In this document: piece by piece, positions 44,301 to 52,876 of the stretch
Layout: each line of letters starts with the position of its first letter
Position numbering within the stretch: position 1 is the stretch's first letter
Assembly (NCBI RefSeq): GCF_004297405.1
Contig: NZ_SCVC01000033.1
Coordinates: forward strand, 62,001 to 126,000
Direction: 5' to 3'
DNA: 64,000 bases
From: Reyranella sp.
GTDB lineage: Bacteria > Pseudomonadota > Alphaproteobacteria > Reyranellales > Reyranellaceae
The notes under the pieces: model-generated
Seen by the model: only the letters and a program-made list of their open reading frames with translations
The model's database searches: none
Told to the model about the DNA's origin: nothing
Program-made: the position numbers and the translations under genes

Positions 44301-45305
44301 CTAGTGCAGCTTGCCGCCCTTGCCGCTGCCGGCCGGCAATTCCTTGCCGAAGCAGCGCTGATAGTATTCGGCGAGCGTGCTGCGCTCGACTTCGTCGCAC
44401 TTGTTGAGGAAGGTGAGACGGAACGCGAAGCCGACGTCACCGCCGAAGATGCGCGCGTTCTCGGCCCAGGTGATCACCGTACGCGGCGACATCACGGTCG
44501 AGATATCGCCGGCGATGAAGCCGGCGCGCGTCAGGTCGGCGAGCGCCACCATGGCGGAGATCGTCTTGCGACCTTCGTCGTTGTCGTAGAACGGCGTCTT
44601 GGCCGAGACGATGTTCACTTCCTGGTCATGCGGCAGGTAGTTCAGCGTCGTCACGATCGACCAACGGTCCATCTGGCCCTGGTTGATCTGCTGCGTGCCG
44701 TGATAGAGGCCGGTCGTGTCGCCGAGGCCGACTGTGTTGGCGGTCGAGAACAGGCGGAAGGCCGGGTGAGGGCGGATTACCTTGTTCTGGTCGAGCAGAG
44801 TGAGCTTGCCTTCGACTTCGAGCACGCGCTGGATCACGAACATCACGTCGGCGCGGCCGGCGTCGTACTCGTCGAACACCAATGCTGTCGGATTCTGCAG
44901 CGCCCAGGGCAGGATGCCTTCGCGGAACTCGGTGATCTGCTTGCCATCGCGCAGCACGATCGCGTCCTTGCCGATCAGGTCGATACGGCTGATATGGCTG
45001 TCGAGGTTGACGCGGACGCAAGGCCAGTTGAGGCGCGCCGCGACCTGCTCGATATGGGTCGACTTGCCGGTGCCGTGATAGCCCTGGACCATGACGCGGC
45101 GGTTGTGAGCGAAGCCCGCGAGGATCGCCATCGTCGTGTCTTGGTCGAACAGGTAGGCGTCATCGACCTCGGGGACATGCTCGGTCGCCGCACTGAAAGC
45201 AGGCACCTCCATGTCGGTGTCGATGCCGAATAGCTGGCGGGCGGAAACCTTGATATCCGGCATGCCCGACACATTCTGGCGGGCCGCGGTCGTCGTCGAA
45301 GCCAT
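44301..45305 (-). CDS. cobS: aerobic cobaltochelatase subunit CobS
   Basis: A 334-residue AAA+ ATPase that powers cobalt insertion. Walker A is GYHGTGKST (residues 75-83), Walker B is ALVFDEYDAGR, and sensor/arginine-finger segments follow (RLFSTANTVGLGDTTG). The start at 45305 (MASTTTAARQN) matches the normal length. It precedes cobT; CobN is not in the window. Together they supply the B12 used by methylmalonyl-CoA mutase. Confidence 0.96.
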   Translation of the reverse strand: MASTTTAARQNVSGMPDIKVSARQLFGIDTDMEVPAFSAATEHVPEVDDAYLFDQDTTMAILAGFAHNRRVMVQGYHGTGKSTHIEQVAARLNWPCVRVNLDSHISRIDLIGKDAIVLRDGKQITEFREGILPWALQNPTALVFDEYDAGRADVMFVIQRVLEVEGKLTLLDQNKVIRPHPAFRLFSTANTVGLGDTTGLYHGTQQINQGQMDRWSIVTTLNYLPHDQEVNIVSAKTPFYDNDEGRKTISAMVALADLTRAGFIAGDISTVMSPRTVITWAENARIFGGDVGFAFRLTFLNKCDEVERSTLAEYYQRCFGKELPAGSGKGGKLH

Positions 45306-45319
45306 CACACGGATTCCTA

Positions 45320-45346
45320 CAAAACAAAGCCCGCCAAATTGCGGGC
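45320..45346 (-). terminator. intrinsic terminator of the DnaJ-domain gene
   Basis: On the minus strand, a GCCCGC/GCGGGC stem with a 6-base AT-rich loop is followed by TTTGTTTTG. It lies about 70 bp after the DnaJ-domain gene and just before cobS, separating the two transcripts. Confidence 0.65.
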
Positions 45347-45416
45347 AAACAATAGTCGCAGGCCAAATTGTGCGCCGCAAGCGGCCAATTAACGGGTCTG
45401 CCCTGAGCAGGGCTAA

Positions 45417-45998
45417 TCACTCCACGGGAAGGTGCTCTGAGGCCCGCAGAGTGGAATAGGCGGCGTTGATTTCCTTGAGCTTTTCTTCTGCGTCCCGGGC
45501 CCCGCCATTGGCATCCGGGTGGTGCAATTTGACCAGCTCCTTGTAACGAGATTTCACGACGGCCCGAGTAAGGGGCCATGAAAGTTCAAGGACATCCAGG
45601 GCGTTACGCTCGGCTGGTGTCAGTTGCTCACTGCCATCGAGTTTTGGTGGCGGCCGCTCGCCGAGGCCGGCATCGTCTGCGAGGCCCAGCGGGTCCTTCA
45701 GATTGGCGTAGGAATTGCCGTTGCGCCGGGCGCCGAGTGGCCATACTGGCCGGCGCCAGGTCGTATCCGCGCGGATATGCGCCTCGATCTGGTCAGCGCC
45801 AAGGCCCGCGAAATAATCCCACTTCTTGTTGTAGTCGCGGACGTGCTGGAGGCAGAACCAGCGATACTCGTCGAGACGGTCGCGCGCACGCGGCGCTCGG
45901 TACTCGCCCTGCAGCTGGCAGCCCGGCGCTTCGCAGACCCGTTGATGCGGGAGCGGGCCGTCGGTCGCAGTCAGTGGTTTGGCTCGCCGTCGAGACAT
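45417..45998 (-). CDS. DnaJ-domain protein
   Basis: A 193-residue protein with a C-terminal J-domain-like part. WPLTRAVVKSRYKELVKLHHPDANGG contains the HPD tripeptide that stimulates Hsp70, and the following helix is EEKLKEINAAYSTLRAS. The N-terminal half holds a likely zinc site (CEAPGCQLQGEYRAP then WFCLQHV). This type lies beside cobST in many alphaproteobacteria, but its client is not known. Divergent from bolA with 47 bp between starts. Confidence 0.9.
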   Translation of the reverse strand: MSRRRAKPLTATDGPLPHQRVCEAPGCQLQGEYRAPRARDRLDEYRWFCLQHVRDYNKKWDYFAGLGADQIEAHIRADTTWRRPVWPLGARRNGNSYANLKDPLGLADDAGLGERPPPKLDGSEQLTPAERNALDVLELSWPLTRAVVKSRYKELVKLHHPDANGGARDAEEKLKEINAAYSTLRASEHLPVE

Positions 45999-46045
45999 TA
46001 GGCTAATATGTGTTCCGGGATTGCAGCGGGCAAGAGAGGCGAGTG

Positions 46046-46330
46046 ATGGGCAAGGTTGCGATGGCGATTGACAGCAAGCTCCGAACGGCACTGGCGCCGG
46101 CGCGTCTTGCCATCGAAGATGAATCGTCGCAGCACCACGGCCATGCTGGTTGGCGCGAAGGTGGCGAGACGCATTTCCGGGTCGAGATCGTGTCAGCGGC
46201 CTTCGAAGGCCAGAGCCGCGTGGCGCGGCAGCGTTTGGTCTATGCGGCGCTCAAGCAGGAACTCGACGCCGGCTTGCACGCGCTCGCGTTGACGACACTG
46301 ACACCGGCCGAGGATGCGAAGCGGGGCTAG
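46046..46330 (+). CDS. bolA: BolA family protein
   Basis: A 94-residue BolA. It has the conserved HFRVEIVSAAFEGQSRVARQRLVYAAL core with the signature Arg-Val region and ESSQHHGHAG loop histidines, used with monothiol glutaredoxin to bind a [2Fe-2S] cluster. AGAGAGG precedes the ATG at 46046. It ends with a 4-bp convergent overlap with the DUF2889 gene. Confidence 0.92.
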   Translation: MGKVAMAIDSKLRTALAPARLAIEDESSQHHGHAGWREGGETHFRVEIVSAAFEGQSRVARQRLVYAALKQELDAGLHALALTTLTPAEDAKRG

Positions 46331-46980
46331 CCTTCCATTTCCACGACTTTGCCAGCGTTCGCCGCGCGCACGGCCTCGGCATCGGGACCAGTGTAGAAGT
46401 CAGGCACCCATCGCTTGGTGACTTCGCTGTCCGATGCCCAAGTGTGGCACGTGTCGAGCATGTACGGCTTGCGCCGCGGCTTCTTGGGCGCATCCGGATC
46501 GGCGGCGGGAAGCGTACCTGCCTTCTCTCGATGGGCGCGGTTGAGTTCGGCGGCCTTCTTCGATGATACGGTCTGGAAGGCCGTCGTCGCGACCGGCCCC
46601 AGCAGCTCGACGATATGCGTGCAGCCGTGGGTGCCGCCCAACCGCGCGCGTACTTCGCGATGGAAGCCGCCGCCGATGCGCAGCCCGATCAGCTTCTTGA
46701 AGTCGGGCGTGATGTCGCCGCACATGCTGTAGGGCGACTTGTCGGTCACGGTCTCGACATCGACGATCGTGAACTTATGGTCGAGCGTCAGACGGATCGA
46801 CATATCGTGCACGAAGTCGCCGGGCTGGAGCGGGCCGCGCCATTCGTTGGCGTGCTCGTAGGTCTTCTCGTCGGTGATACGGCCTTCGATATCCCAAAGC
46901 CCGTCCTCGCGGAAGAAGCCCTGGCAGGTGACGCGACGCGTATGAAGGTGCTGTCGGCCGACCGGCGGCGGAAGCGGCAT
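46327..46980 (-). CDS. DUF2889 protein
   Basis: A 217-residue DUF2889 protein. The pattern begins with LHTRRVTCQGFFREDGLWDI and continues with YEHANEWRGPLQPGDFVHDM and the GLRIGGGFHREVRARLGGTHGCTH block, rich in His/Cys and possibly a metal site. The family is widespread in proteobacteria and uncharacterised; some members lie near hydroxybutyrate or aromatic degradation genes. No such link is seen here. Confidence 0.85.
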   Translation of the reverse strand: MPLPPPVGRQHLHTRRVTCQGFFREDGLWDIEGRITDEKTYEHANEWRGPLQPGDFVHDMSIRLTLDHKFTIVDVETVTDKSPYSMCGDITPDFKKLIGLRIGGGFHREVRARLGGTHGCTHIVELLGPVATTAFQTVSSKKAAELNRAHREKAGTLPAADPDAPKKPRRKPYMLDTCHTWASDSEVTKRWVPDFYTGPDAEAVRAANAGKVVEMEG

Positions 46981-47003
46981 GGTCGTTCCCTTGGTAAATG
47001 GGG

Positions 47004-48311
47004 TCAGTTGGCCGCTTGTATGGCGGCGGGCGGCACGATGCGCAACTCGGCGATGCGGGTGCCCTCGCGCTTCAATATCTCGAAGCGAAATCCGTAAAAG
47101 GCATAGGTTTGGCCCACTTCCGGGATGCGGCGCGCCTCGTGCAGCACCAGGCCGGCAATGGTCGTGGCCACGCCCTCCGGCAGGCCCCAGCCGAACTCGC
47201 GATTGAGATCGCGGATCGGCACGTCGCCCTGGCAGAGCAGGCTGCCGTCGTCGCGCCGCAGGACGCCGCGGCGGATGGCGTCATGCTCGTCCTCGATGTC
47301 GCCGACGATCTCCTCGATGATGTCCTCGAGGGTGACGATGCCCCGGAGGGCGCCGTACTCGTCGACGACGATGGCGAAATGCTCGTGGCGTGCGCGAAAC
47401 GCCTCGAGCTGGTCGAACAATATCGTCGATTCCGGAATGAACCAGGGAGGCGTCATTACCGTATCGATCTTGACCGAGTCGGTGGCGCCCTGTGCTGCCT
47501 TGATGGCGCGGAACAGGTCCTTGGCATGCATCACACCTACGACATTGTCCGCCTCGCCGCGATAGAGCGGAATGCGCGTATAAGGCGCCGCCAGGATTTG
47601 TGTCACGATCGCTTCGACCGGCTGGTCGGCATCGATCAGAGCGACGTTGCCGCGGTGGGTCATGACGTCGCCTACGGTTCGGTCACCGAGGTCGAGCACG
47701 GAGCGCAGCATCGCTTTCTCGGCAGGCGCTGCGTCATCGGTGAGGTCGGCGCCATGCAGCTCGATGGCGCCGCGCAACAGGTCGCTATGTTCCGCGGCGT
47801 CGTGCGAGCGATCGGTGCGCACGTTCATCAGGCCAAGGAAGAAGCGCGAGATCCACGCCACGCCGCGCGCCAGCGGCCCCAGGATTGCAACGGTGAACAG
47901 AATGGACGGTGCGAGAGTCAGCGCCACCCTGTCGGCCCGCATCAGCGCCCAGGTCTTGGGCATAACTTCGGCAAAGATCACGACCATTACGCCGATCGCC
48001 AGGGTCGCGTAGACGATGCCGGCCGCCCCGAAGAGAGCGGTCAGTACTGCCGTCGTGAGCGAGGCCGAGAAGATATTGACTACATTGTTGCCGAGCAGAA
48101 CGGCACTCACGGTCTCGTCTTTGCGGTCGAGCAGTTGATTGACCATGGTCGCCCGCTTGTTGCCCTGCTGGGCGAGGCGATGCATGCGTGGCCGCGAAGC
48201 GCCGGTGATTGCCGTCTCCGCCGCCGAGAGATAGGCAGCCAGGAGCAGACAGAAAACGACCAGCGGCACCGCGATCGACAGCGGCAGATCGAAATGAAGC
48301 TCCGCGTCCAT
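47004..48311 (-). CDS. HlyC/CorC (CNNM-like) family membrane protein
   Basis: A 435-residue protein with an N-terminal DUF21 membrane domain (about 1-190, ending in several helices and the AYLSAAETAITGASRPRMHR loop), two CBS domains (about 210-330, including IPLYRGEADNVVGVMHAKDL) and a C-terminal CorC_HlyC domain (about 345-430). These are linked to Mg2+/Co2+ homeostasis. The name haemolysin is historic. It is 9 bp from aroB on the same strand, an arrangement usual in alphaproteobacteria. Confidence 0.92.
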   Translation of the reverse strand: MDAELHFDLPLSIAVPLVVFCLLLAAYLSAAETAITGASRPRMHRLAQQGNKRATMVNQLLDRKDETVSAVLLGNNVVNIFSASLTTAVLTALFGAAGIVYATLAIGVMVVIFAEVMPKTWALMRADRVALTLAPSILFTVAILGPLARGVAWISRFFLGLMNVRTDRSHDAAEHSDLLRGAIELHGADLTDDAAPAEKAMLRSVLDLGDRTVGDVMTHRGNVALIDADQPVEAIVTQILAAPYTRIPLYRGEADNVVGVMHAKDLFRAIKAAQGATDSVKIDTVMTPPWFIPESTILFDQLEAFRARHEHFAIVVDEYGALRGIVTLEDIIEEIVGDIEDEHDAIRRGVLRRDDGSLLCQGDVPIRDLNREFGWGLPEGVATTIAGLVLHEARRIPEVGQTYAFYGFRFEILKREGTRIAELRIVPPAAIQAAN

Positions 48312-48320
48312 CGCCGGGCC

Positions 48321-49448
48321 CTAGGCCGCGATGGCGTCGTCGAGCAGGCCGCGCAATCCTGCCTCGTCGACCTCGCGCGTCACGAAGGCTTTGCCGATTC
48401 CGCGAGCCAGCACGAAGGTGAGCTTGCCGCCTTCAGCCTTCTTGTCCCCGCGCATATGCTCGACCAGCCGCGCGGCATCCCAGCGACGCCGGTTGTCGCC
48501 CCCGATCGAGCGTAAACGCACCGGCAGTCCGACGGCGCCGAGATGGTGGCGCACCCGGTCGGCATCGGCCGCGGGGCAGAGGCCCAGCCGCGCGGAAAGG
48601 TCGAAGGCCATCGCCATGCCGGCGCCGACCGCTTCGCCATGCAGCAGCTCCGATCCGAAGCCGGTTTCCGCTTCCAGCGCATGACCAAAGGTGTGACCGA
48701 GATTGAGAAGAGCGCGTAGATCGGTCGTCTCGCGTTCGTCCGCGGCGACGATGCGTGCCTTGGAGAGGCAGCTCTGTTCGATGGCGTAGGTGCGTGCCGC
48801 GGCGTCGCCGGAAAGTACGGCCGCGCCATTGGTCTCGCACCAGTCCCAGAACGCCGGATCGTCGATCAGTCCGTATTTCGCCACTTCGGCATACCCTGCC
48901 AGCAGCTCGCGACGCGGCAGGCTGTCGAGCGCGGTCGTGTCTGCCAGGACGAGGCGCGGCTGATAGAAGGAACCGACCAGATTCTTGCCATGACGTGTGT
49001 TGATGCCGGTCTTGCCGCCGACCGAGGAGTCGACCTGCGCAAGCAGGGTGGTCGGTACCTGGATGAAGTCGACGCCGCGCAGCAGCACCGAGGCGGCAAA
49101 GCCCGTGAGGTCGCCGACCACGCCACCGCCCAGCGCGACCAGCGTCGTCTTGCGGTCCGGTCGCTGGTCGAGCAGCTCGTTCATCAGCCGGCCAAAGCTC
49201 GAAAATTCCTTGCTGCTTTCGCCGGCGGGAACCGTGACCGTCGTCGTCTTGATGCCGGCCTTGTCGAAGGAGGCCGCGAGCCGCGCGCCATAAAGCGGCG
49301 CAACGGTTTCATCGCTCACGATCGTGACGCGCGGCGCGGCGAGCAGGGGCCGCGACAGTTCACCGGCTCGGTCGATCAGGCCTGGCCCGATGGCGATATC
49401 GTAGCCGCGGCCGGCGAGATCGACCCGGATGGTGCGAGCGGCGCTCAT
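48321..49448 (-). CDS. aroB: 3-dehydroquinate synthase
   Basis: A 375-residue NAD- and zinc-dependent enzyme for the second step of the shikimate pathway. The NAD-binding motif is LGGGVVGDLTGFAASVLLRG, followed by VPTTLLAQVDSSVGGKTGIN. The metal-binding His are in NLGHTFGHALEAE and the downstream HGEAVGAGM. Its start overlaps the aroK stop by 4 bp. Confidence 0.97.
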   Translation of the reverse strand: MSAARTIRVDLAGRGYDIAIGPGLIDRAGELSRPLLAAPRVTIVSDETVAPLYGARLAASFDKAGIKTTTVTVPAGESSKEFSSFGRLMNELLDQRPDRKTTLVALGGGVVGDLTGFAASVLLRGVDFIQVPTTLLAQVDSSVGGKTGINTRHGKNLVGSFYQPRLVLADTTALDSLPRRELLAGYAEVAKYGLIDDPAFWDWCETNGAAVLSGDAAARTYAIEQSCLSKARIVAADERETTDLRALLNLGHTFGHALEAETGFGSELLHGEAVGAGMAMAFDLSARLGLCPAADADRVRHHLGAVGLPVRLRSIGGDNRRRWDAARLVEHMRGDKKAEGGKLTFVLARGIGKAFVTREVDEAGLRGLLDDAIAA

Positions 49449-50023
49449 GGGCCGGTTCCTGCGGGTTGGACCTGGAGATGGGCGCGCAGCGCGTCGATCA
49501 CCTGCTCGGTGGTGCGGTCGGCAGGTTGCGCCGTCGATTCGACGATGAGATCGGCTTCGGCGTAGATCGGATAACGTTGTTGCATGAGGCGGTCGAGAAT
49601 CTCCCTAGGATCGCCCTGGCGCAAGAGCGGGCGATGGGTGCGCTTCTTCACGCGATCGAACAGGACGTCGAGTTCGGCGCGAAGCCACACGGTAATGGCC
49701 TTGGTGCGCATCAGTGCACGTGTCTCGTTATCTATATAGGCACCACCGCCGGTCGAGAGCACCAGCGGGGGCTGATCGAGCAGGCGGGCAATCACGCGCC
49801 GCTCGCCGGCGCGAAACTCCTGCTCGCCGTATTTCTCGAAGAATTCCGAGATAGTGCAGCCCGCAGCCCGCTCGATTTCATCGTCGGCGTCGACGAACGG
49901 CAAACCGAGCCTCACCGCCAGCCGCTTGCCGATGGCGCTCTTGCCCGCGCCCATCAGCCCGACAAGGGCCACGGTGCGCGGCAAGGACAGGGGAAAAGAG
50001 GCGTCCATGGCGAGCTGCATCAT
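49445..50023 (-). CDS. aroK: shikimate kinase
   Basis: A 192-residue kinase that phosphorylates shikimate at O3. Walker A is GLMGAGKS (about 22-29), the shikimate-binding FVDADDEIER follows, then the STGGGAY and RPLL motifs. Starts at 50023, 50020 and 50008 are all possible and none has a strong Shine-Dalgarno. Overlapping with aroB (ATGA) implies coupling. Divergent from a small membrane-protein gene at 50116. Confidence 0.95.
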   Translation of the reverse strand: MMQLAMDASFPLSLPRTVALVGLMGAGKSAIGKRLAVRLGLPFVDADDEIERAAGCTISEFFEKYGEQEFRAGERRVIARLLDQPPLVLSTGGGAYIDNETRALMRTKAITVWLRAELDVLFDRVKKRTHRPLLRQGDPREILDRLMQQRYPIYAEADLIVESTAQPADRTTEQVIDALRAHLQVQPAGTGP

Positions 50024-50115
50024 GCATGTCGCCTATTATTCCCTGTGTTTCAAGCGATTGGGCCGCAACGATTGCCGCTATGGCGTCGGTTGGGTAGTTT
50101 GCCCACGCCGTGCCC

Positions 50116-50289
50116 ATGTTCCGTTCCCGAAACCGCTTCAGCATGCCCACCTTGCGCCTCGGCCCGGTGGTTGTGGTCGCTGCTTTGTGCCTGCTGATTG
50201 CTGGCCTGGTCGCCTTGGCCATCATCGAGCCGCGGCCGCCGCTCAGGCAGTTCGAAGTTCCGGTGCCCAATGAACGCCTTGCGCGCTAA
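50116..50289 (+). CDS. 57-residue single-pass membrane protein
   Basis: A short gene from ATG 50116 to TAA 50289. It has a basic start (MFRSRNRF), one hydrophobic helix (VVVVAALCLLIAGLVALAII, residues ~19-38) and a short periplasmic tail ending PVPNERLAR. It overlaps the following secreted-protein gene by 20 bp, which suggests coupled translation and a joint role. I know similar short tails (PxRxFEVPVPN) before such genes in related bacteria but no function. Confidence 0.65.
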   Translation: MFRSRNRFSMPTLRLGPVVVVAALCLLIAGLVALAIIEPRPPLRQFEVPVPNERLAR

Positions 50290-51892
50290 TTCTGCCTGGG
50301 CCGCGCCAGTACTCGGCATCGTCCTGGCCATCGCGGCAGCGGTGGTCCCGGCGACTGCCCAGGTGCCTGATTTCGACCAGCGCCCGACAGGCTTCCTGAA
50401 TGCCAAGACCGGCGGCATGCCGGCCGACGCCTGGGCCGGGACGACGCTGTCCACTGCCAAGCGGCTGGTCTCCGCCTTGCCGGCGGCGCCGCGCAGCCGG
50501 GCGCTGCGCGACCTGCAGTTCAAGGTGATGGTGAGCGAGCTAACGCCTCCGGCACCCGATGGCAGCGCGCCGCCGGGCCTGTTCGCGCGCAAGGTCGAAA
50601 AGCTTGCGGCCATGGGCGAGGCCGAGAACCTGAACGAAATGGTGCGCAGTGTCGGCGGCTACGCCGACCCGGCGATCGCCGCCATGGTCGTCAACGCGCT
50701 GATGATGGTCGGCGAGAAGGAAGGCGCCTGCGCGATCGTCCGCGGCAATCCGCTGCCGCAACCCTTCGCTCTGCGTGCGGATGTCGTCTGCAAGCTCGTC
50801 GCCGGCGACAATGCCGGCGCCATGGCCGCGGCCCAGCCGCTGCGCACGTCCGATCCCGCCTTCTACAAGCTGGTCGATATTGCGGCCAACGGCCTGTCGC
50901 CTGCCGCAACGGCGCCAGCCCAGCTCGACGGCCCGGCAATGGTCATGCTCGACCTTGCCTACGTGCAGCCGTCGGCGGCAGCCATCCGTTCGACGCAGCC
51001 GCCGATGATCCGGTCGCAGGTGGTTCACCGGACATTGCCGCCAGTGACCCGCCTCGAGATTGCCGAGCGCGGTGAGGCGCTTGCCGTCATCGAAGCGACG
51101 CGCCTCGGCGACCTCTATCTCGATGCGGTGCGCGACGGGGTGGCCATGCCGGCACCGATGGCTCGCCGTGCCCGGCTGGTCGCGGCCGCGCGTGGAGCTT
51201 CGAACGCGCAGCAGCTCATCAGTTCGATCACGGCCGTCTACGGCGAGGAGCGCGGCGGCGCGCTTTTCCCGACGGTCGCGCGCGCTGGTGCCCAGGCACT
51301 GCTCAGCCTGCCGCCCAAGGCCGACTATGCAAATGTCGCGCAGGAAGCGATGCGCGGGTTTCTGCTGCTGGGCGACAAGCAACAGACCAAAGCATGGATG
51401 CAACTGGCGCTCTCCGCAGCGTTCAACGATGCGCGCGCCATGAACGCGCTCGACCGGCTGATGCCGATGGTCGCCATCGCCGGTGTCGACAATCGCAAGC
51501 GCATGTCCGCCGAGGAACTCAATCGCTGGTACGAAGTCATGCGCCAGGACAATCCAGCGCAGGCGCCATTCCGCGGCTACTTGATGCTCGAATTGCTGCG
51601 CGCCGTCGGCATCGACGTGCCGCAAGGCTCAACCACTTTGCCGGAAGCGATGCCGGGCGGTGCCCGTCTCGTTGCGCCAGCGCCGGCGACGATTCAATCG
51701 CTACAGGTCGCTGGCAATGGCCGGCGCCGCGCTGAAGCCTCGCTGCTGGCGTCGATCGCGACGGGTGAGACAACGCTGTCCGAGCTTCATCCCACGGCGG
51801 TGAGCAGCATCATCCGGGCGCTGCGTCAGGTCGGCGAGGAGAATGCCGGCCGCTTGTTTGCGATCGAGATCGCGATCGCCCACGGGCTGTGA
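50270..51892 (+). CDS. large secreted alanine-rich protein of unknown function
   Basis: A 540-residue exported protein (signal peptide, cleavage near ATA-QVP, about residue 29). It is rich in Ala, helical throughout, with repeated short helix pairs that could be SEL1/TPR-like but are too degenerate to name. Proteins at this place upstream of xerD in alphaproteobacteria have been labelled antifreeze-like, a label without support here. The stop overlaps the xerD GTG (GTGA) and the start overlaps the 57-aa gene. Confidence 0.75.
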   Translation: MNALRANSAWAAPVLGIVLAIAAAVVPATAQVPDFDQRPTGFLNAKTGGMPADAWAGTTLSTAKRLVSALPAAPRSRALRDLQFKVMVSELTPPAPDGSAPPGLFARKVEKLAAMGEAENLNEMVRSVGGYADPAIAAMVVNALMMVGEKEGACAIVRGNPLPQPFALRADVVCKLVAGDNAGAMAAAQPLRTSDPAFYKLVDIAANGLSPAATAPAQLDGPAMVMLDLAYVQPSAAAIRSTQPPMIRSQVVHRTLPPVTRLEIAERGEALAVIEATRLGDLYLDAVRDGVAMPAPMARRARLVAAARGASNAQQLISSITAVYGEERGGALFPTVARAGAQALLSLPPKADYANVAQEAMRGFLLLGDKQQTKAWMQLALSAAFNDARAMNALDRLMPMVAIAGVDNRKRMSAEELNRWYEVMRQDNPAQAPFRGYLMLELLRAVGIDVPQGSTTLPEAMPGGARLVAPAPATIQSLQVAGNGRRRAEASLLASIATGETTLSELHPTAVSSIIRALRQVGEENAGRLFAIEIAIAHGL

Positions 51893-52842
51893 AGCGCAAG
51901 CCCGCGCTTGAACCTACCCGCGAGGTCGGGGCATTTCTCGAAATGCTCCAGGCCGAACGCGGCGCCTCGAAGAACACCGTTCTCGCCTACAGCGCCGATC
52001 TCGCCGACCTCCGGTCCTTCCTTACGCGGCGCAAGCAGGGGCCGGTGACCGCCGATGCGACGGCGCTGCGGGCCTATCTGAAATCGCTCGACTATCTCGG
52101 CATGACGCCGCGCACGTTGGCGCGCCGGCTGTCGGTGATGCGGCAGTTCTTCCGTTTCCTGCTGGCAGAACGCCTGCGCGAGGACGATCCCGCCAGTACG
52201 CTCGATTCACCCAAGCTCGGCCGGCCGTTGCCCAAGGTCTTGTCGCGCGTCGAGGTCGATCGGCTGATCGAAGCCGCACAGGCCAAGGGCGGCGTCGATG
52301 GCGGTCGGATGGAGACGCTGCTCGAGATCCTTTACGGCTCGGGCCTGCGCGTCTCCGAGCTGGTGGCACTGCCGATCACCGCTGCCGAGCGCGATCCGGC
52401 GATGCTGATCGTGCGTGGCAAGGGCAGCAAGGACCGGCTCGTTCCCCTATCCGACCCGGCGCGGACGGCGATTGCGCGGTGGCTGAAGGTACGTGCCGGG
52501 ACGCTCGTGGACGGCGAGACCTCGCGTTACCTGTTTCCGTCGCGCGGCCGCGCCGGTCATCTCACGCGTCAGCGTTTCGCGCAGTTGCTGAAGGAAGCAG
52601 CGCTGGCAGCCGATATCGATCCGGCGCGTGTTTCGCCGCATGTCTTGCGACATGCCTTTGCCAGTCATTTGCTGGAAGCCGGGGCCGATCTGCGCAGCGT
52701 GCAGCTCATGTTGGGGCATGCCGATATCGCGACGACTGAAATCTATACGCATGTTCTGCCGGAAAAAGTCCGGTCGCTGGTCGAGGATCACCATCCGCTG
52801 GCCAAGCGAAAGCGCAGACCGCCGGCGGGTGAGGCCGGTTGA
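51889..52842 (+). CDS. xerD: tyrosine recombinase XerD
   Basis: A 317-residue site-specific recombinase that resolves chromosome dimers at dif. The N-terminal core-binding domain contains SKNTVLAYSADLADLRSFL. The catalytic set is Arg in GSGLRVSEL, Lys in GKGSKDR, the HVLRHAFASHLLEAG box, then GH in LMLGHADIATTEIYTHV with the nucleophile Tyr. All are present. Starts with GTG, overlapping the upstream stop. It is the housekeeping enzyme, not a phage or integron integrase. Confidence 0.93.
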   Translation: MKRKPALEPTREVGAFLEMLQAERGASKNTVLAYSADLADLRSFLTRRKQGPVTADATALRAYLKSLDYLGMTPRTLARRLSVMRQFFRFLLAERLREDDPASTLDSPKLGRPLPKVLSRVEVDRLIEAAQAKGGVDGGRMETLLEILYGSGLRVSELVALPITAAERDPAMLIVRGKGSKDRLVPLSDPARTAIARWLKVRAGTLVDGETSRYLFPSRGRAGHLTRQRFAQLLKEAALAADIDPARVSPHVLRHAFASHLLEAGADLRSVQLMLGHADIATTEIYTHVLPEKVRSLVEDHHPLAKRKRRPPAGEAG

Positions 52843-52876
52843 CAGGATTCCGGGGCCGGGCGACACCTGACCTTCA

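Noticed and set aside
47004..48311. Haemolysin
   Set aside because: The old HlyC name misleads. The DUF21-CBS-CorC layout is that of a cation-homeostasis membrane protein.
51889..52842. Tyrosine recombinase as a sign of a mobile element
   Set aside because: Its length, motifs and position before accA fit housekeeping XerD. No attachment sites, tRNA or phage genes are near.
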